From the NCBI GenBank assembly GCA_001800905.1, contig MGWH01000002.1, positions 62,001 to 126,000 of the forward strand: a stretch of 64,000 nt of DNA. Direction: 5' to 3'. Positions 7,668 through 14,781 of the stretch are shown in pieces (the first letter of the stretch is position 1; the number at the start of each line of letters is the position of its first letter). The notes under the pieces are model-generated. The model ran no database searches and had not been told where the DNA came from. It worked only from the letters and a program-made list of their open reading frames with translations. The position numbers were made by a program, and so were the translations under genes. The DNA is from Flavobacteria bacterium GWA2_35_26 (GTDB taxonomy: Bacteria > Bacteroidota > Bacteroidia > Flavobacteriales > Flavobacteriaceae).

Positions 7668-8435
7668 ATGAACAGAATCAATCAAAAATTACAAGAAAAT
7701 AAAAAAATACTATCCATCTATTTTTCTGCGGGTTATCCTAACCTGAACGATACCGTACAAATAATTCAAGATCTAGAAAAAAGTGGAGTCGATATGATAG
7801 AAATTGGATTACCGTTTAGTGATCCTTTAGCGGATGGACCAACGATACAAGCGAGTTCTACTCAAGCTTTGCATAATGGAATGACGACTCAAGTGTTGTT
7901 TGACCAATTGAAAGACATTCGTAAAACCGTTTCTATTCCCTTAGTAATTATGGGATATTTTAACCCTATGTTGCAATACGGAATAGAAGATTTCTGTAAA
8001 AAATGTGCTGAGATTGGAATTGACGGATTAATCATTCCAGACTTACCAGTAGATGTCTATGCAGACCAATACAAAGCTACTTTTGAAAAATACGGCTTAA
8101 TCAATGTATTTTTAATTACACCTCAAACCTCTGACAAGCGTATCCGTTTTATTGATAGTGTATCAGACGGATTTATTTATATGGTAAGTTCAGCAAGTGT
8201 TACGGGTTCGCAAACAGGTTTTGGAAGTACACAGGAGAATTATTTCAAACGCATTGCTTCAATGGAATTGAAAAACCCACAAATTATTGGTTTTGGAATC
8301 AGCAATGCCGAAACGTTCAACCAAGCAACTGAATTTGCCAAAGGCGCCATTATTGGCAGTGCATTCATTACCCATCTTACACAAAATGGGACAGGAAAAA
8401 TTGAAGAATTTGTAAAAGCGATCGGTAACTGCTGA
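7668..8435 (+). CDS. trpA: Tryptophan synthase alpha chain
   Basis: Cleaves indole-3-glycerol phosphate to indole and glyceraldehyde-3-phosphate. 255 aa, (beta/alpha)8 barrel. The catalytic residues are Glu45 (IEIGLPFSDP) and Asp56 (LADGPTIQ), equivalents of Glu49 and Asp60 of the enterobacterial enzyme; the phosphate site is near GFGIS. Last gene of the operon. The stop codon lies 3 bases from the stop codon of the convergent yaaA gene, with no terminator hairpin between them. Confidence 0.97.
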   Translation: MNRINQKLQENKKILSIYFSAGYPNLNDTVQIIQDLEKSGVDMIEIGLPFSDPLADGPTIQASSTQALHNGMTTQVLFDQLKDIRKTVSIPLVIMGYFNPMLQYGIEDFCKKCAEIGIDGLIIPDLPVDVYADQYKATFEKYGLINVFLITPQTSDKRIRFIDSVSDGFIYMVSSASVTGSQTGFGSTQENYFKRIASMELKNPQIIGFGISNAETFNQATEFAKGAIIGSAFITHLTQNGTGKIEEFVKAIGNC

Positions 8436-8438
8436 GGG

Positions 8439-9197
8439 CTATCTCGTAAAAACCAGATTGTTTCCCTTAGATAAATTAGCGTCAAATTGATAGCCTTCGT
8501 AATTGAAGCCTTTTAGGTCTTCGATAGTTTCAGCGTTGGTATCTATTATGTAACGAACCATCATGCCTCTCGCCTTTTTCGCAAAGAAACTAATCATCTT
8601 TAATTTACCATCTTTGTAGTCTTTAAAGTCGGGCGTAATGACAGGTACTTTTAGTACTTTGGTATCGATCACCGAAAAATATTCATTGCTTGCCAAGTTG
8701 ACAAACAATTCTCCTTTTTTGAGTTCTTTATTCAAACTAGCGGTTACCGTTTTTTTCCAAAAATCATACAAATTCTTGCTTTCGCCAATGGGCAATTTAG
8801 TTCCCATTTCCAATCGGTAGGCTTGCATCAAATCCAATGGTTTTAAAACACCATACAAACCTGACAAAATGCGCAAACGTTCTTGCAACACATCCAACTT
8901 TTCCATCGGAATAGAATAGGCATCCAAACCGTTGTATACCTCTCCGTCGAAAGCATAGACTGCAGGACGGGAATTAGCAGGATTGAAAGGTGTTTTCCAT
9001 GCCTTATTGCGTTGCCAATTCAAGTCGGCCAATTTATCCGAAATCGACATCAGCTCTGATAATTCGGCAGGCGATTTTTGTTTCAAAACGGCATGTACTT
9101 TTTTCGATTCTTTTAACAAACCGGATTGGGTAAATTGCGTGGTTGGCAATTCTTTTTCGAAGTTCAACGACTTGGCTGGAGAAATGACTATTTTCAT
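8439..9197 (-). CDS. yaaA: Peroxide stress protein YaaA (DUF328 family)
   Basis: 252 aa with the family start MKIVISPAKSLNFE and the internal block F.GEVYNGLDA. In E. coli YaaA lowers free intracellular iron and limits DNA damage during peroxide stress; it binds DNA and has a distinctive fold. Cytoplasmic, no membrane segments. The gene is convergent with trpA, and the two coding regions nearly abut. I see no clear -7 box close upstream. Divergent from the DUF1801 gene. Confidence 0.9.
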   Translation of the reverse strand: MKIVISPAKSLNFEKELPTTQFTQSGLLKESKKVHAVLKQKSPAELSELMSISDKLADLNWQRNKAWKTPFNPANSRPAVYAFDGEVYNGLDAYSIPMEKLDVLQERLRILSGLYGVLKPLDLMQAYRLEMGTKLPIGESKNLYDFWKKTVTASLNKELKKGELFVNLASNEYFSVIDTKVLKVPVITPDFKDYKDGKLKMISFFAKKARGMMVRYIIDTNAETIEDLKGFNYEGYQFDANLSKGNNLVFTR

Positions 9198-9314
9198 GGT
9201 AATCGACGATTAATCTGGTGATTGAATTGAATCCAAAAGTACAAATTGAATTCCCGAAAATCAAACTTTGTTTTCGTGCAACATAAAACATTTATTATTT
9301 TTGAAATAAATTGA

Positions 9315-9695
9315 ATGACAATGGCAGCAACAAAACCCAACGACCCCGAAGGTGTAAACAAATACATAGCCAACTTACCCCTAGAGCAACAAATAGCTTT
9401 GGAGCGTGTGCGCCAAATCATTAAAAATACTGTTCCCGAAGCAGTAGAATTCATCAGTTATAAAATGCCTGCCTACCATTGTCACGGAATGATTGGTGGC
9501 TTTGCCGCTTTTAAAAATCACTGCAGTTTCTTTCCTTGGAATGCGAAAACTATTGAAGACTTTGCAACCGAACTAAAAGACTTTAAAACCTCAGCGGGTA
9601 CTATTCAATTCACACCCGAAAAACCAATTCCCGAAGAATTGCTTCAAAAAATACTGCGCTATCGTGTAGCGGGTAATTTGGAAAAGAAGAAATAA
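9315..9695 (+). CDS. DUF1801 (YdhG-like) domain protein
   Basis: 126 aa. The pattern of an N-terminal helix, Y-I-A-N-L-P, then VPEAVEFISYKMPAYHCHG and FKNHCSFFPW is that of DUF1801/YdhG, a small alpha/beta fold related to the bacterial frataxin-like Fra family; one member of the wider group has been called an iron chaperone, but the function is not settled. No signal peptide; Lys-rich tail. Start ATG at 9315; ATG 9321 is an alternative. The neighbour yaaA is also linked to iron and peroxide, which may be chance. Confidence 0.8.
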   Translation: MTMAATKPNDPEGVNKYIANLPLEQQIALERVRQIIKNTVPEAVEFISYKMPAYHCHGMIGGFAAFKNHCSFFPWNAKTIEDFATELKDFKTSAGTIQFTPEKPIPEELLQKILRYRVAGNLEKKK

Positions 9696-9763
9696 TGAAT
9701 TGATTTTCAATTCAATAAATTATAATTTTTTAAAATAAATTGATTGATGAATTAAAATTATCG

Positions 9764-9793
9764 ATTGATGTATAAAAATAATTAGTACATTTG
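9764..9793 (+). promoter_or_regulatory. Possible promoter of the 10030-10711 operon
   Basis: TTG at 9765-9767 and TACATTTG at 9786-9793 with an 18-base spacer, within the flavobacterial range. The resulting leader would be about 230 bases long, so another promoter nearer the genes is possible. Confidence 0.4.
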
Positions 9794-9951
9794 AAACGCC
9801 CTGTAACTACCATTTGACCCCAAATCGAATCTCACTTACAGCAAATAATACAATTTAAACGGAAATCACCTTGGATTACTTTTCTTTGGATTGATACTTT
9901 TCGTGTTGTTTTATTTTGGCCTTTTTAAAAGCAATTTTTATAATCTAATTT

Positions 9952-9972
9952 ATTAGAGTGGTACACTCTAAT
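9952..9972. repeat. Palindrome upstream of the orphan operon
   Basis: ATTAGAGTG-GTA-CACTCTAAT: 9 bp perfect inverted arms with a 3-base centre. It has no T run of terminator type on either side. It looks like an operator for a dimeric regulator or a small RNA hairpin. About 57 bases before the first gene. Confidence 0.55.
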
Positions 9973-10029
9973 TTAATTAGCTATATATACTATTGTAACC
10001 GATTTTAAAAACGACAAAAACAGAAAAGA

Positions 10030-10389
10030 ATGAAAATTACATCCGGAAATTATGAAGTGTTTGACTCTGGTACAGTAATCAGTTTTGAACAAGAACCCGT
10101 TACATTTCAATTAGCTGCAGATCTTAAGATACGATTAGCTTTTCGCGACGAAATGGAGAAAAAAGAAGAACACCGACTCGAGTTTAATCCAATTTCTAAA
10201 AATGAACTCGAAATTACTCTAGTGAATTTTAACAACTCTTTAGGTACTGGAAATACCGCACCTTTACTAATGGGAACACTCAACAATAAAAAACTGTATC
10301 TAAATTTCAGAGTGTATGCGTTAACTGTAACAACTAACAAGACAATTCATTATTGCTGGTATTTAGGAGAGGAGGTAAATAATGGCTAA
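10030..10389 (+). CDS. Protein of unknown function, first gene of a two-gene operon
   Basis: 119 aa, predicted beta-rich, no signal peptide or membrane helix. Visible traits are alternating hydrophobic strands (TVISFEQEPVTFQLA, NELEITLVNFNNS), a glycine-containing central turn and a C-terminal aromatic segment HYCWYLGEE. I think it belongs to a small domain-of-unknown-function family (possibly DUF6864) but cannot confirm this. It overlaps the next gene by 8 bases, so the two are translated together. Confidence 0.7.
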   Translation: MKITSGNYEVFDSGTVISFEQEPVTFQLAADLKIRLAFRDEMEKKEEHRLEFNPISKNELEITLVNFNNSLGTGNTAPLLMGTLNNKKLYLNFRVYALTVTTNKTIHYCWYLGEEVNNG

Positions 10390-10711
10390 TCAAATTAATC
10401 CTAATCTTCTCAAGAACAAAGTCCTAGCAAAACAAGTGATTGAGTATCAAAACGAACTTGAAAAAATAAAACTTGAACGCGGTTGGCTTGGCGGTATTTG
10501 GGGAAACACAGAAAAAATACCAAATAATATTGCAGCACTTGCCATTTCAATATTACTCGCTACGGGTATTTTATATACCTATTGCGCTATGGATTTGCCA
10601 ACTGATAAAATATCCTTACCAATAAAAGACTTTTGGCTGATTATTGCACCTCTTATTACTTTAGCTATAGGCTATTTATTTGGTGACAAATCAAAGAAAA
10701 ATGAATCTTAA
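10382..10711 (+). CDS. Small membrane protein of unknown function, second gene of the operon
   Basis: 109 aa. Residues 10-40 form a charged amphipathic helix, likely a coiled coil (KQVIEYQNELEKIKLER). Two hydrophobic helices follow, at about 55-70 and 83-100, and a lysine-rich end (GDKSKKNES). This suggests a hairpin membrane anchor with both ends in the cytoplasm (inference). The start overlaps the upstream gene by 8 bases; the upstream GGAGAGGAGG-like stretch before the ATG is one of the few Shine-Dalgarno-looking sites in the window. No family recognised. Confidence 0.7.
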   Translation: MANQINPNLLKNKVLAKQVIEYQNELEKIKLERGWLGGIWGNTEKIPNNIAALAISILLATGILYTYCAMDLPTDKISLPIKDFWLIIAPLITLAIGYLFGDKSKKNES

Positions 10712-10733
10712 TCCAAGTAAATAATAATTTTAT

Positions 10734-11771
10734 TTATTCTTCTTCCGCAGTATGCGATTTAGAATAGTTTCTCCAACGCTCCAAACAATCGGTAAAGTCG
10801 GCTGGCAATTCGGTATCAAAACGCATCATTTCGCCCGTATTCGGGTGGATAAAGCCTAAGGTCTTCGCGTGTAAGGCTTGTCTTGGCAACGCTTTAAAAC
10901 AGTTGTCTATAAATTGTTTGTATTTGGTAAACGTAGTCCCTTTCAAAATCAAATGACCGCCGTAGCGTTCGTCATTAAAAAGTGGGTGTCCAATATGTTT
11001 CATGTGGGCACGAATCTGGTGCGTACGTCCCGTTTCCAGTTGGCACGAAATCAAAGTCACATACCCAAAACGCTCCAATACTTTGTAGTGCGTAATGGCA
11101 GGTTTACCAATTTCGGGATCATCAAAAACCGCCATTTGCATACGATCTTTCAAGTGTCGCGCTAAATTACCTTCAATGGTTCCAGCATCATTGGTGACAT
11201 TACCCCAAACCAAAGCCATGTATTCTCTTTCAGTCGTTTTGGCTTCAAATTGTTTGGCCAAATGCGTCATGGCTGCTTCCGTTTTGGCAATCACTAACAA
11301 GCCCGAAGTATCTTTATCAATACGATGCACCAAGCCCGGACGCTCACTGCTGTTCATTGGTAAATTCTCAAAATGAAAAGCCAAAGCATTCACTAAAGTA
11401 CCGGTATAATTCCCGTGTCCAGGATGCACGACCAAACCAGGCTCTTTGTTAACTAACAACAACGCTTCGTCTTCGTACACAATATTCAATGGGATATTCT
11501 CAGGTAACACATGATTTTCAAAAGGCGGATGCGACAACATCACCTTAATCACATCAAACGGCTTGACTTTATAATTGGATTTCACAATTTCGTCATTGAC
11601 AAAAATGTTACCGTCGTTAGCGGCATTTTGGATTTTATTACGGGTGGCATTAGGAATCAATCCCATCAAGTATTTGTCTATTCGCAAAAAGGCTTGCCCT
11701 TTGGGAACTTCAAATTTAAAATGCTCAAACAATTCGTCTTCTAAGTCGAAGGATTCGGTATTATTGCTCAT
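10734..11771 (-). CDS. rluD: 23S rRNA pseudouridine synthase, RluA/RluD family
   Basis: 345 aa. An N-terminal S4 RNA-binding domain (about 20-75) is followed by the RluA catalytic domain with the motif VHRIDKDTSGLL, whose Asp is the catalytic residue, and RTHQIRAH further on. The S4 domain and length favour RluD, which makes pseudouridines in helix 69 of 23S rRNA, over RluA. It overlaps the end of the upstream PASTA gene by 11 bases and is co-transcribed with it. Confidence 0.88.
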   Translation of the reverse strand: MSNNTESFDLEDELFEHFKFEVPKGQAFLRIDKYLMGLIPNATRNKIQNAANDGNIFVNDEIVKSNYKVKPFDVIKVMLSHPPFENHVLPENIPLNIVYEDEALLLVNKEPGLVVHPGHGNYTGTLVNALAFHFENLPMNSSERPGLVHRIDKDTSGLLVIAKTEAAMTHLAKQFEAKTTEREYMALVWGNVTNDAGTIEGNLARHLKDRMQMAVFDDPEIGKPAITHYKVLERFGYVTLISCQLETGRTHQIRAHMKHIGHPLFNDERYGGHLILKGTTFTKYKQFIDNCFKALPRQALHAKTLGFIHPNTGEMMRFDTELPADFTDCLERWRNYSKSHTAEEE

Positions 11772-12381
11772 CTACTGGGGTATCTTCTGTAGTTGTTGCG
11801 GTACTGTCCACCTGAACTTCCTCTTCATAACTCATTTTTCCATCCCCTAAAACCAAATCAATTTTAGACGATTTCATCACGCGCTCCCCTGGCTTTAAAT
11901 TACGTCCTTTGTAACGCATGGCCAAGACCATATCTTTCCCTAAACTAGGCTCATACGTAATCGTTCCTTCTTCTAAACCAATAGCTTTCAATGTTGGAAC
12001 TGCCTCACGGTAGGTTTTATCAATCAAATCAGGCAACTTCACTGATGAATATCCTGATGCATTAATTTTTATATATACTTTTCGACCCACTTTCACTTTC
12101 GTTCCAGGCAATGGATCTTGCTCAACAACAGTAAAGGCAGGATAATCACCTCTAAAATCCACACTATCCAAGAGCACATAATCCAAATCCAACTCGTCTA
12201 GCTTATCTTCTACTTGTTCTTCGGTTAGTTTACTCAAATTCGGCACAGCGATTTCATGACCATGATCAGTCGTAAAAGTCAACCAATGCATAAACAAATA
12301 ACCCAAAACAGCAATAATGGCAAGCGCAGCCAAAAATTGACCGAAAAACACACGACTTGTTAGATACTTACGTAAACTCAT
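11761..12381 (-). CDS. PASTA-domain membrane protein
   Basis: 206 aa from the preferred start MSLRKYL. One membrane helix at about residues 13-34 (FLAALAIIAVLGYLF) is followed by PASTA repeats: VPNLSKLTEEQVEDKL..., a second starting at VKLPDLIDKTYREAVPTL, and a short acidic Ser/Thr/Glu-rich tail. PASTA domains bind peptidoglycan-like ligands in Ser/Thr kinases and PBPs, but here there is no kinase or transpeptidase domain. The open frame runs on upstream to 12426, but a -7 box on the minus strand (CAAAGATA on plus at 12402-12409) lies inside that extension, so the start at 12381 is better. The context, divergent from ddl, fits a cell-wall role. The partner is unknown. Confidence 0.82.
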   Translation of the reverse strand: MSLRKYLTSRVFFGQFLAALAIIAVLGYLFMHWLTFTTDHGHEIAVPNLSKLTEEQVEDKLDELDLDYVLLDSVDFRGDYPAFTVVEQDPLPGTKVKVGRKVYIKINASGYSSVKLPDLIDKTYREAVPTLKAIGLEEGTITYEPSLGKDMVLAMRYKGRNLKPGERVMKSSKIDLVLGDGKMSYEEEVQVDSTATTTEDTPVDEQ

Positions 12382-12454
12382 AAATTTATTTTTAGTAGCC
12401 ACAAAGATAAACCTATTTCGTTTCAAAAAAAATGATAATTTTGTTTACTAGTTG

Positions 12455-12570
12455 GTCAGGAGCTTTTTCCCGCTATCCGCTATATTCCCGATGGACAAAA
12501 ACTACAGGCAAAGCCCTTGTTTTTGAACCCCGGGAGATACCGCTCCTATCGGGGCTAGGGAAAATCGGTA
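12455..12570. repeat. GC-richer intergenic repeat element (copy 1)
   Basis: Intergenic block clearly richer in G+C than its surroundings, with CGCTATCCGCTATAT near one end and CCGCTCCTATCGGGGC near the other. AGGAGC (12458-12463) is complementary to GCTCCT (12542-12547), and TTTTCCC to GGGAAAA, so the ends can fold together. It shares a scaffold with 35875-35990. From memory, blocks of this type recur between genes in Flavobacterium genomes; I could not search for that. Confidence 0.55.
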
Positions 12571-12610
12571 ATCAGCTATTGCAATAAAATAAAGACTTAA
12601 ACCATTTTAA

Positions 12611-13582
12611 ATGAAAAACATTGCCATCATCATGGGCGGCTATTCTAGCGAATACAAAATATCCCTAATTAGCGGAAACGTCGTAAACCAATTCTTAGAC
12701 AAAACTAAATTCAACGGATTTAGAATCCATATTTTCAAAGAAAAATGGGTCTATGTAGATGCCAATGATACCGAATTCCCTATCGATAGAAATGATTTTT
12801 CAGTAACTGTTGATGGAAAAAAAATAATTTTTGATTGCGTTTTCAATGCCATCCACGGTACTCCAGGTGAAGACGGATTGATGCAAGCCTATTTCGAATT
12901 ACTTGGTATTCCCCAAACCGCTTGCGACTATTACCAAGCTGCCTTGACTTTCAACAAACGTGATTTACTTTCGGTTTTAAAACCGTACGGTATCAAAACC
13001 GCTACTTCGTATTACCTAAACAAAGGTGATGTAATCGATACGAACGCTATTGTAGCCAAAGTAGGTTTGCCTTGTTTTGTAAAACCCAATAAAGCCGGTT
13101 CTAGTTTTGGAATCTCTAAAGTAAAAACTGCTGCTGAATTACCAATAGCTATTGAAGTTGCTTACAAAGAAGACAACGAAATCATCATTGAGAGTTTCTT
13201 GGATGGTACCGAGGTTTCTGTTGGTGTGATTAATTACAAAGGCGAAATTACCGTGTTACCCATCACCGAAATTGTTTCTGAAAATGATTTCTTTGATTAT
13301 GAAGCTAAATATCTTGGAAAATCTCAAGAAATTACACCAGCTCGCATTTCAGACGAGATGACGCAAAAAGTAGGCGAAATTGCAAAACGAGCTTACAAAG
13401 CTTTAAAAATGAAAGGATTCTCTCGTTCTGAATTTATCATTGTAGACGGCGAACCGCATATGTTAGAAATGAATACTATTCCCGGTTTAACCACCGAGAG
13501 TTTGTTGCCACAACAAGCTAAAGAAGCTGGTATTTCATTAGAAGACTTGTTTTCTAATGCCATCGAATTGGCTTTAGCCTAA
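12611..13582 (+). CDS. ddl: D-alanine--D-alanine ligase
   Basis: ATP-grasp ligase making D-Ala-D-Ala for peptidoglycan precursors. 323 aa. Seen are the N-terminal GGYSSEYKISL, AIHGTPGEDG at about 78-87, the ATP-grasp KPNKAGSSFGISKV at about 158-171, and the C-terminal metal/substrate motif EMNTIPGLTTESLLPQQ. Start ATG at 12611 after an A/T-rich leader. It lies 10 bases before coaD and is probably co-transcribed with it. Confidence 0.96.
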   Translation: MKNIAIIMGGYSSEYKISLISGNVVNQFLDKTKFNGFRIHIFKEKWVYVDANDTEFPIDRNDFSVTVDGKKIIFDCVFNAIHGTPGEDGLMQAYFELLGIPQTACDYYQAALTFNKRDLLSVLKPYGIKTATSYYLNKGDVIDTNAIVAKVGLPCFVKPNKAGSSFGISKVKTAAELPIAIEVAYKEDNEIIIESFLDGTEVSVGVINYKGEITVLPITEIVSENDFFDYEAKYLGKSQEITPARISDEMTQKVGEIAKRAYKALKMKGFSRSEFIIVDGEPHMLEMNTIPGLTTESLLPQQAKEAGISLEDLFSNAIELALA

Positions 13583-13592
13583 ACCCAACACC

Positions 13593-14048
13593 ATGAGAAA
13601 AGCCATATTCCCAGGTTCGTTTGACCCCATTACCTTAGGGCATCAAGACATCATCAACAGAGCCTTGCCCCTGTTTGACGAAATCGTGATTGCGATTGGT
13701 GTCAATGCCGATAAAAAGTACATGTTTTCATTAGAAGAAAGAAAACGTTTCATTGAAGAAACCTTCAAAAACGAACCTAAAATTTCGGTAATCACTTACG
13801 AAGGGTTGACCATTGATTTATGTCATAAAATCAACGCCAACTTTATTTTACGGGGTTTGCGCAACCCTGCCGATTTCGAATTTGAAAAAGCCATTGCACA
13901 CACTAATCGACGTTTGTCTAAGATAGAAACCGTCTTTTTATTAACAGCCGCCAAAACGTCCTACATCAGTTCGAGTATTGTACGCGATGTAATTCGAAAT
14001 AACGGCGAATACAAATTGTTAGTCCCAGAAGCAGTTCGCGTGCAGTAG
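13593..14048 (+). CDS. coaD: Phosphopantetheine adenylyltransferase
   Basis: Adenylates 4'-phosphopantetheine, the penultimate step of coenzyme A synthesis. 151 aa. The nucleotidyltransferase motif appears as TLGH at residues 14-17 in GSFDPITLGH, and the second motif TAAKTSYISSSIVRD near the C-terminus carries the ISSS(I/L)VR signature. It follows ddl by 10 bases, a common pairing in flavobacteria. Confidence 0.96.
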   Translation: MRKAIFPGSFDPITLGHQDIINRALPLFDEIVIAIGVNADKKYMFSLEERKRFIEETFKNEPKISVITYEGLTIDLCHKINANFILRGLRNPADFEFEKAIAHTNRRLSKIETVFLLTAAKTSYISSSIVRDVIRNNGEYKLLVPEAVRVQ

Positions 14049-14112
14049 TATTATTTCCTAAAATTTGTGAAAGGCAGTATTTAGCGTTACTTTCGTCAAA
14101 AAAATTAAAACC

Positions 14113-14691
14113 ATGAGTTTAGATAGAGAATTAAACAAACGTAGCGGAGGTCAATGTGAATTGTGTGCTGCTACTGAAAACTTAAAAGTATATACCGTTT
14201 TACCTACTCAAAAAGGAGGTATTGACGAAAGCGTTTTTGCTTGTGCTACTTGTGTAGACCAAATTGAAAATCCAGATAACGTAGATTTGAACCATTGGCG
14301 TTGTTTGAACGACAGCATGTGGAGCGAACAAACTGCGGTTCAAGTGGTAGCTTGGAGAATGTTAAGCCGTATGCGTGCAGCGGGTTGGCCACAAGAATTA
14401 TTAGACATGATGTACCTTGACGAAGATACTTTAGCTTGGGCGCAAGCCACTGGCGAAGGAGAAGACGACGAATATAAAATCATCCACCGCGATAGCAATG
14501 GGGTAATTTTGGAACACGGAGATTCTGTAGTTTTAATCAAAGACTTGAAAGTAAAAGGATCCAGTATGGTCGCTAAACAAGGAACTGCGGTGCGTAACAT
14601 CCGTTTGGATCATGAAAATGCTGAATACATTGAAGGAAAAGTAGATGGGCAACAAATTGTTATCATCACACAATACGTGAAGAAAATATAA
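14113..14691 (+). CDS. PhnA/YjdM-type zinc-ribbon protein
   Basis: 192 aa. The N-terminal zinc ribbon has two Cys pairs (CELC at about 15-18, CATC at about 44-47), and the C-terminal PhnA domain is recognisable from SNGVILEHGDSVVLIKDLKVKGSS followed by KQGTAVRNIRL. E. coli YjdM was once called PhnA and linked to phosphonate use, but that is not demonstrated for this family. The middle Trp-rich segment (NHWRCLNDSMW) is typical of the longer Bacteroidota version. Single-gene unit ending in a strong terminator. Confidence 0.85.
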   Translation: MSLDRELNKRSGGQCELCAATENLKVYTVLPTQKGGIDESVFACATCVDQIENPDNVDLNHWRCLNDSMWSEQTAVQVVAWRMLSRMRAAGWPQELLDMMYLDEDTLAWAQATGEGEDDEYKIIHRDSNGVILEHGDSVVLIKDLKVKGSSMVAKQGTAVRNIRLDHENAEYIEGKVDGQQIVIITQYVKKI

Positions 14692-14710
14692 TTTTCGTTT
14701 ACACCAAAAT

Positions 14711-14744
14711 AAAAAACGTCTTGATTTCTCAAGACGTTTTTTTT
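14711..14744. terminator. Bidirectional terminator between PhnA-like gene and helicase gene
   Basis: 14-bp stem AAAAAACGTCTTGA (14711-14724) with TCAAGACGTTTTTT (14729-14742), loop TTTC. It has a T run on plus and an A run on the other side, so it can work for both converging genes. Confidence 0.85.
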
Positions 14745-14781
14745 ATATTCGTAAATCAAATATCGTAAATGGTACATCAAA

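Larger units (their letters stand above)
9696..10029. other. Gene-free interval before the orphan two-gene operon
   Basis: 334 bases. It contains a possible promoter (TTG 9765-9767, 18 bases, TACATTTG 9786-9793) and a tight palindrome at 9952-9972. A 35-codon open stretch at 9849-9956 encodes a hydrophobic helix-like segment (LGLLFFGLILFVLFYFG) but has no usable start codon, so it may be a gene remnant. No RNA gene is apparent. Confidence 0.5.

Noticed and set aside
12382..12426. N-terminal extension of the PASTA protein
   Set aside because: A -7 box on the minus strand (12402-12409) lies inside it.
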